A stretch of 27,315 nucleotides of DNA from NCBI GenBank assembly GCA_947629275.1, contig CANRDG010000007.1, positions 1 through 27,315 on the forward strand, read 5' to 3'. The notes under the pieces were generated by a model. The model was given only the letters and a program-made list of their open reading frames with translations, was not told the DNA's origin and ran no database searches. This stretch comes from an uncultured Clostridia bacterium (GTDB lineage Bacteria > Bacillota > Clostridia > Oscillospirales > Ruminococcaceae). Below are positions 24,203 through 27,315 of the stretch, piece by piece. The position numbers and the translations under genes were made by a program. Every line of letters starts with the position of its first letter. The first letter of the stretch is position 1.

Positions 24203-26500
24203 TTACAAGTCAAAATCAAAGTCCGAAAGTTCGTCTATCGCCTGCTGAGAGGCCTCGTCAAGCACGGCGTTCAGAACTTCGCTGACTTCTTCACCATTCA
24301 AACCCCATATCTCTCCGAGATTCTCTGCGATCGCGTCTTTTTCTCCCGATGAAAAGTCCGCAAACGCTCTGCGCAGAAAAACAAGCGCGCGTTTAAATTC
24401 CTCATCGTCAAGCTCTTTAAGATAATCGTCAAGACTCTCCCACAGCGACAGCCTTGCAATAAGTCCGTTGCGGTTTTTCATAGCAAGCCCCTCAAACCAG
24501 CCTGCGCCCAGATCGGCAGGCACACCTTTTGAAAGGCGGCGTGATACCTCCGTTTTAAGTTCGTCGTTTGACATTACATTGCGTTCAAGTAAAATTGCAG
24601 CGCAAAGTCCAGAAAGCCGCGTGTTCAGGTCGTCACGGAAAGCGACCTCCGAAAGGGCTTTCAGCCATTTATCCGTTTCAAGAAAATCATGCGCCAGCTG
24701 CGCCGCATTTATCATGTTTATCGCATCTGCAATTTCTTTAGATACATCGTCGTTGCAAATGCAGGAAGAACTCATGATAAGGCAGGCGCGGTAATAAAGC
24801 TGTTTTAATATAGGTACTATTGTTGTGCAATCGTTTTTTCGTATGTCGCCGTAGCTTATGACATTTGAAAGGCTGAACATGGTTTGTGCTATTTTTTCAA
24901 ATGGTATGTTATCGGCAGCTGCCGCCTGTAGCGCTGCCACCGCATAGCTCGCAGCGCCCGACATTCCGCAGCAGAAAGCATCTTCTACGGCCTTTGCAAT
25001 TACCGAAATATCTTCCTGACCCTCAACGTTTTCTTTTATCTGAAACGACGCCGCAAGCTCTACCGTGTCACCTTTAAGCGCGCTTTCAACAAGCACTATC
25101 TCGCATTCGGTAGTCCACTGTACCTGCCACATTTCAGCCCATGTCGCGTTGTCCTGCCGTGACGGCACAAGCGTTGCAAAACCAAGCTTCAAAACTCGCA
25201 GTCTGTGCAGAAAATAAGAGCGTCTTAAGTCTAAAAGCGCAGACTTTTCAGAGCTTGCCCTTAAATTTTCACGCAGATCAAGTTTCAGATCCTGCGCCGT
25301 GACCGAGCGATACTTTTCAAGTTTTAATTCTTTCAGCTGACGGTAAAAATCGTCTTGTATGCTCGTTCTCGAAACACCCTCGGGTATCTCGCCTATGGCT
25401 GTCCCTATCTCCGTATCTGCAACTGCGGTGCTTATTGCCGCAAAGCTGCCTTCACCTATGCAGGTCACCGCCGCATCGCGGATATCACGCAGCGTTGGTA
25501 TTTCGCCGCCGTGCAGCTGCGAAAGTGTTCTAGCAAGCCTTAAAGCCTCTATTACCTGCGCCGATGAAGCAGCACTGCCGTTTTCGCGCATCTTTTCGGC
25601 TATTTTAGAAAGATACGCATTTGCGGCGTAAAAGCGATCATTTCGGCAAAGACCTTTCCATATAAGCTCATAATACGCAGGGGCTTTGTTGCCTGCACCG
25701 TACCCCGAGCGCGTTGACAGCCTGTAATACGAATACGGCATAAGAGTATGCAGAGACGTCAGTTTAGGGAGCTTTGGCATTTCTTCATCAGCTTCCCAAG
25801 TTTTCAGCCCCTCAACGTGATACGCACCCGTAACAACCACTATATTTTCGGGTGAAACACCGCTTTTCACCGCATTTCTGATAACAGAGCGCATATGCGT
25901 CTCGCGCAGTGTGGTCTCTTTTTCGTCATAGCCGTCTTTTTCTGAAAACTCACGAATATTCGCGCCGAAAAGGTTTGCACCTTCATGGTAAGCATCTGCA
26001 TTAGCGCAATGTTCCAAGGTGCGCTCCCAGAACGTTTCATGCGAACCGTCCTCGCTTTTTTCGTCCAGAAGTTCATATACATCGGGTTTTTGCTCCGCCG
26101 AATTTTTGGAGGTCTGCTCGCTTTGCTCTTCATTATTTTCGTCTTCTGCGCTATCCTCCTGCTTTATCCTTTCGTCAGAAAGCGCAAGAAATGTTTCCGA
26201 CGGCAGATCCATAAACCGCAGTTGAACGTTATGTTCACTACACCATTTTATCGCCTGATATTCGGGAGAATACTTAGCAAACGGGTAAAGTATCGTCCTT
26301 ACGGGAACGCTCTGCGAATATGCAAGAACAGCAAACGGCGGACGTGTTTCTTTACGTACAATGTCTTTTATGGTATCTTCAAAATCGGACGGCGCTTCTA
26401 TGATAACGAGTTCGGGGTGCTTTTCTTCTAGAAATTCACACAGAAAAAACGCACCCGCAGGCGATAAGTGGCGTATGCCGAAAAAGTTTACGCCGCTCAT
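24203..26500 (-). CDS. DUF5682 family protein with TraB/TIKI-like GxxH motifs
   Basis: The 765-residue protein is of unknown function. The N-terminal part (1-270) shows FGIRHLSPAG with GxxH at 8-11, LVIIEAP with Glu35, RETHM at 199-203 and VVTGAYHVEGL with GxxH at 225-228. Two GxxH motifs and a Glu after the first helix are the signature of the TraB/TIKI/EreA-like superfamily, several members of which are hydrolases. An acidic low-complexity insert lies at about 112-140. The remaining 490 residues are mostly helical with no recognised domain. No membrane segment or signal is seen. The start overlaps the MoxR stop in ATGA and has GGGAG 8-9 bases upstream. It lies between MoxR and VWA genes. 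Confidence 0.82.
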   Translation of the reverse strand: MSGVNFFGIRHLSPAGAFFLCEFLEEKHPELVIIEAPSDFEDTIKDIVRKETRPPFAVLAYSQSVPVRTILYPFAKYSPEYQAIKWCSEHNVQLRFMDLPSETFLALSDERIKQEDSAEDENNEEQSEQTSKNSAEQKPDVYELLDEKSEDGSHETFWERTLEHCANADAYHEGANLFGANIREFSEKDGYDEKETTLRETHMRSVIRNAVKSGVSPENIVVVTGAYHVEGLKTWEADEEMPKLPKLTSLHTLMPYSYYRLSTRSGYGAGNKAPAYYELIWKGLCRNDRFYAANAYLSKIAEKMRENGSAASSAQVIEALRLARTLSQLHGGEIPTLRDIRDAAVTCIGEGSFAAISTAVADTEIGTAIGEIPEGVSRTSIQDDFYRQLKELKLEKYRSVTAQDLKLDLRENLRASSEKSALLDLRRSYFLHRLRVLKLGFATLVPSRQDNATWAEMWQVQWTTECEIVLVESALKGDTVELAASFQIKENVEGQEDISVIAKAVEDAFCCGMSGAASYAVAALQAAAADNIPFEKIAQTMFSLSNVISYGDIRKNDCTTIVPILKQLYYRACLIMSSSCICNDDVSKEIADAINMINAAQLAHDFLETDKWLKALSEVAFRDDLNTRLSGLCAAILLERNVMSNDELKTEVSRRLSKGVPADLGAGWFEGLAMKNRNGLIARLSLWESLDDYLKELDDEEFKRALVFLRRAFADFSSGEKDAIAENLGEIWGLNGEEVSEVLNAVLDEASQQAIDELSDFDFDL

Positions 26501-27315
26501 TCGTTAAGCTCCCTGCACGCTCTGTAAAGTCCGCTCCAGTCCGAGCCGCGCTTTTTCATAATGTTTTCAAGATATTCCTTCCAAGCTACGGTGTCTTTGT
26601 CCTCTTTGACTACCGCGCCTTGCAGTCCTGCCGCAATGTCGTCATCGGTAATGTCACCGTTTCCAAAGCTGCCTGCAAGCGCCATGCTGTTGCACAAAAG
26701 CGAGATAGCCTCGGCGGTGGAAAGCACACCGGCAGGAGCTTTTACTTTCTGTTTTTTGTCCAGCGTTTCACCTGCACGCAATTCACGGAAGATAGTGCAT
26801 ATCTTTTCTATGACCGCATCTTTCGGCAGAGCCGCATTGAGATCAAGACTGCCTGAAAGCTGCTCAACACGCGTTTTTACGATGTTCATTTCTTCTTCGA
26901 GTGTTTCGGGCGCAGGAAGAACCACAATGTTGAAACGCCTTTTCAACGCCGCAGACATATCGTTTACTCCCTTGTCACGCGTGTTGGCGGTTGCAATAAT
27001 TGAAAATCCCTTTTTCGCAGGTACTTCCAGCGACAGTTCGGGTACGCTTATCCTCTTTTCCGAAAGCAGAGAGATCAACGTGTCCTGAACTTCTGATGCA
27101 CAACGAGATATTTCCTCAACTCGTGCTATAGCGCCCTCTTCCATAGCCGTAAATACAGGGCTTTTAAGCATTGCTTCCTGCGACGGACCGTTAGCAATAA
27201 GCATAGCATAGTTCCAAGAATAGCGTATCTGCTCCTCGGTAGTGCCAGCCGTGCCTTGTATAACGCGAGATGAATTACCGTTTATAGCCGCCGTCAGATG
27301 CTCGGAAAGCCAGCT
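26497..27315 (-). CDS. MoxR-type AAA+ ATPase, C-terminal part
   Basis: The frame is open to the right window edge, giving 272 codons; the internal ATG at 27204 is not a real start. The sequence runs from SWLSEHLTAAI through QGTAGTTEEQIRYSWNYAM, EEGAIARVEEISRC (Walker B region), ALISLLSEKR-like text reading TLISLLSEKR, and IIATANTRDKGVNDM with sensor 1 to LKRRFN. These are typical of MoxR ATPases associated with VWA proteins. The Walker A loop should lie just outside the window. The enzyme likely remodels a protein target using ATP with the VWA protein as adaptor. It overlaps DUF5682 by four bases. Confidence 0.9.
   Translation of the reverse strand, partial: SWLSEHLTAAINGNSSRVIQGTAGTTEEQIRYSWNYAMLIANGPSQEAMLKSPVFTAMEEGAIARVEEISRCASEVQDTLISLLSEKRISVPELSLEVPAKKGFSIIATANTRDKGVNDMSAALKRRFNIVVLPAPETLEEEMNIVKTRVEQLSGSLDLNAALPKDAVIEKICTIFRELRAGETLDKKQKVKAPAGVLSTAEAISLLCNSMALAGSFGNGDITDDDIAAGLQGAVVKEDKDTVAWKEYLENIMKKRGSDWSGLYRACRELNE

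Noticed and set aside
26019..27088. Plus-strand open frames opposite the DUF5682 and MoxR genes
   Set aside because: They mirror the codon pattern of the conserved minus-strand genes and show no domain, promoter or ribosome site.
27202..27204. ATG at 27204 as the start of the MoxR gene
   Set aside because: The same frame continues without a stop to the window edge and the upstream residues, such as QGTAGTTEEQIRY, match MoxR ATPases, so the gene is truncated by the window and does not start here.

Overview
The window looks like a chromosome segment of a moderate-GC Gram-positive anaerobe of the class Clostridia, most likely a Ruminococcus-like member of the Oscillospiraceae. The reasons are strong AGGAGG-type ribosome binding sites, near-consensus TTGACA/TATAAT promoters with 17-base spacers, a T-box leader on the trp operon, a YlmC/YmxH sporulation-type PRC-barrel gene, and a B12-dependent methionine synthase whose reactivation domain is a separate gene. 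The genus is inference from gene content. No tRNA, rRNA, CRISPR array, insertion sequence or prophage is visible.

Layout. 1-120: tail of a GNAT acetyltransferase and its terminator. 229-3872: a membrane acyltransferase (minus) diverging from a MATE exporter and a GrpB-pyrophosphatase fusion (plus), from back-to-back promoters. 3910-10323: a complete seven-gene tryptophan operon in the order trpE-G-D-C-F-B-A (minus), chained by stop/start overlaps and preceded by a tryptophan T-box (10351-10643) with its own promoter. 10898-13598: a membrane diguanylate cyclase followed, with an 11-base overlap, by a solute-binding lipoprotein that has no permease genes beside it. 13699-16195: a YczE/YitT-type membrane protein, then tsf and rpsB (all minus). 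16355-22871: a minus-strand run that reads, in transcription order, transcobalamin-C-domain-like lipoprotein, ECF-type S component, metF, MetH reactivation protein, metH, FkbM methyltransferase and a YmxH-like protein. 23006-27315: VWA protein, DUF5682 protein and the C-terminal part of a MoxR-type AAA+ ATPase (cut by the window edge), again one minus-strand operon.

How the genes work together. The trp operon makes tryptophan from chorismate and is expected to be read through when uncharged tRNA-Trp binds the leader. The 16.7-22.9 kb operon plausibly combines cobalamin capture and import with the methylene-THF to methyl-THF to methionine step that needs the cobalamin. The 23-27 kb operon is a MoxR-VWA chaperone-like pair with a third protein carrying two GxxH motifs like those of the TraB/TIKI/EreA superfamily; its function is unknown.

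The most promising less-described systems are the MoxR-DUF5682-VWA operon, the lipoprotein-diguanylate cyclase pair, the B12 capture/use operon and the GrpB-pyrophosphatase fusion.
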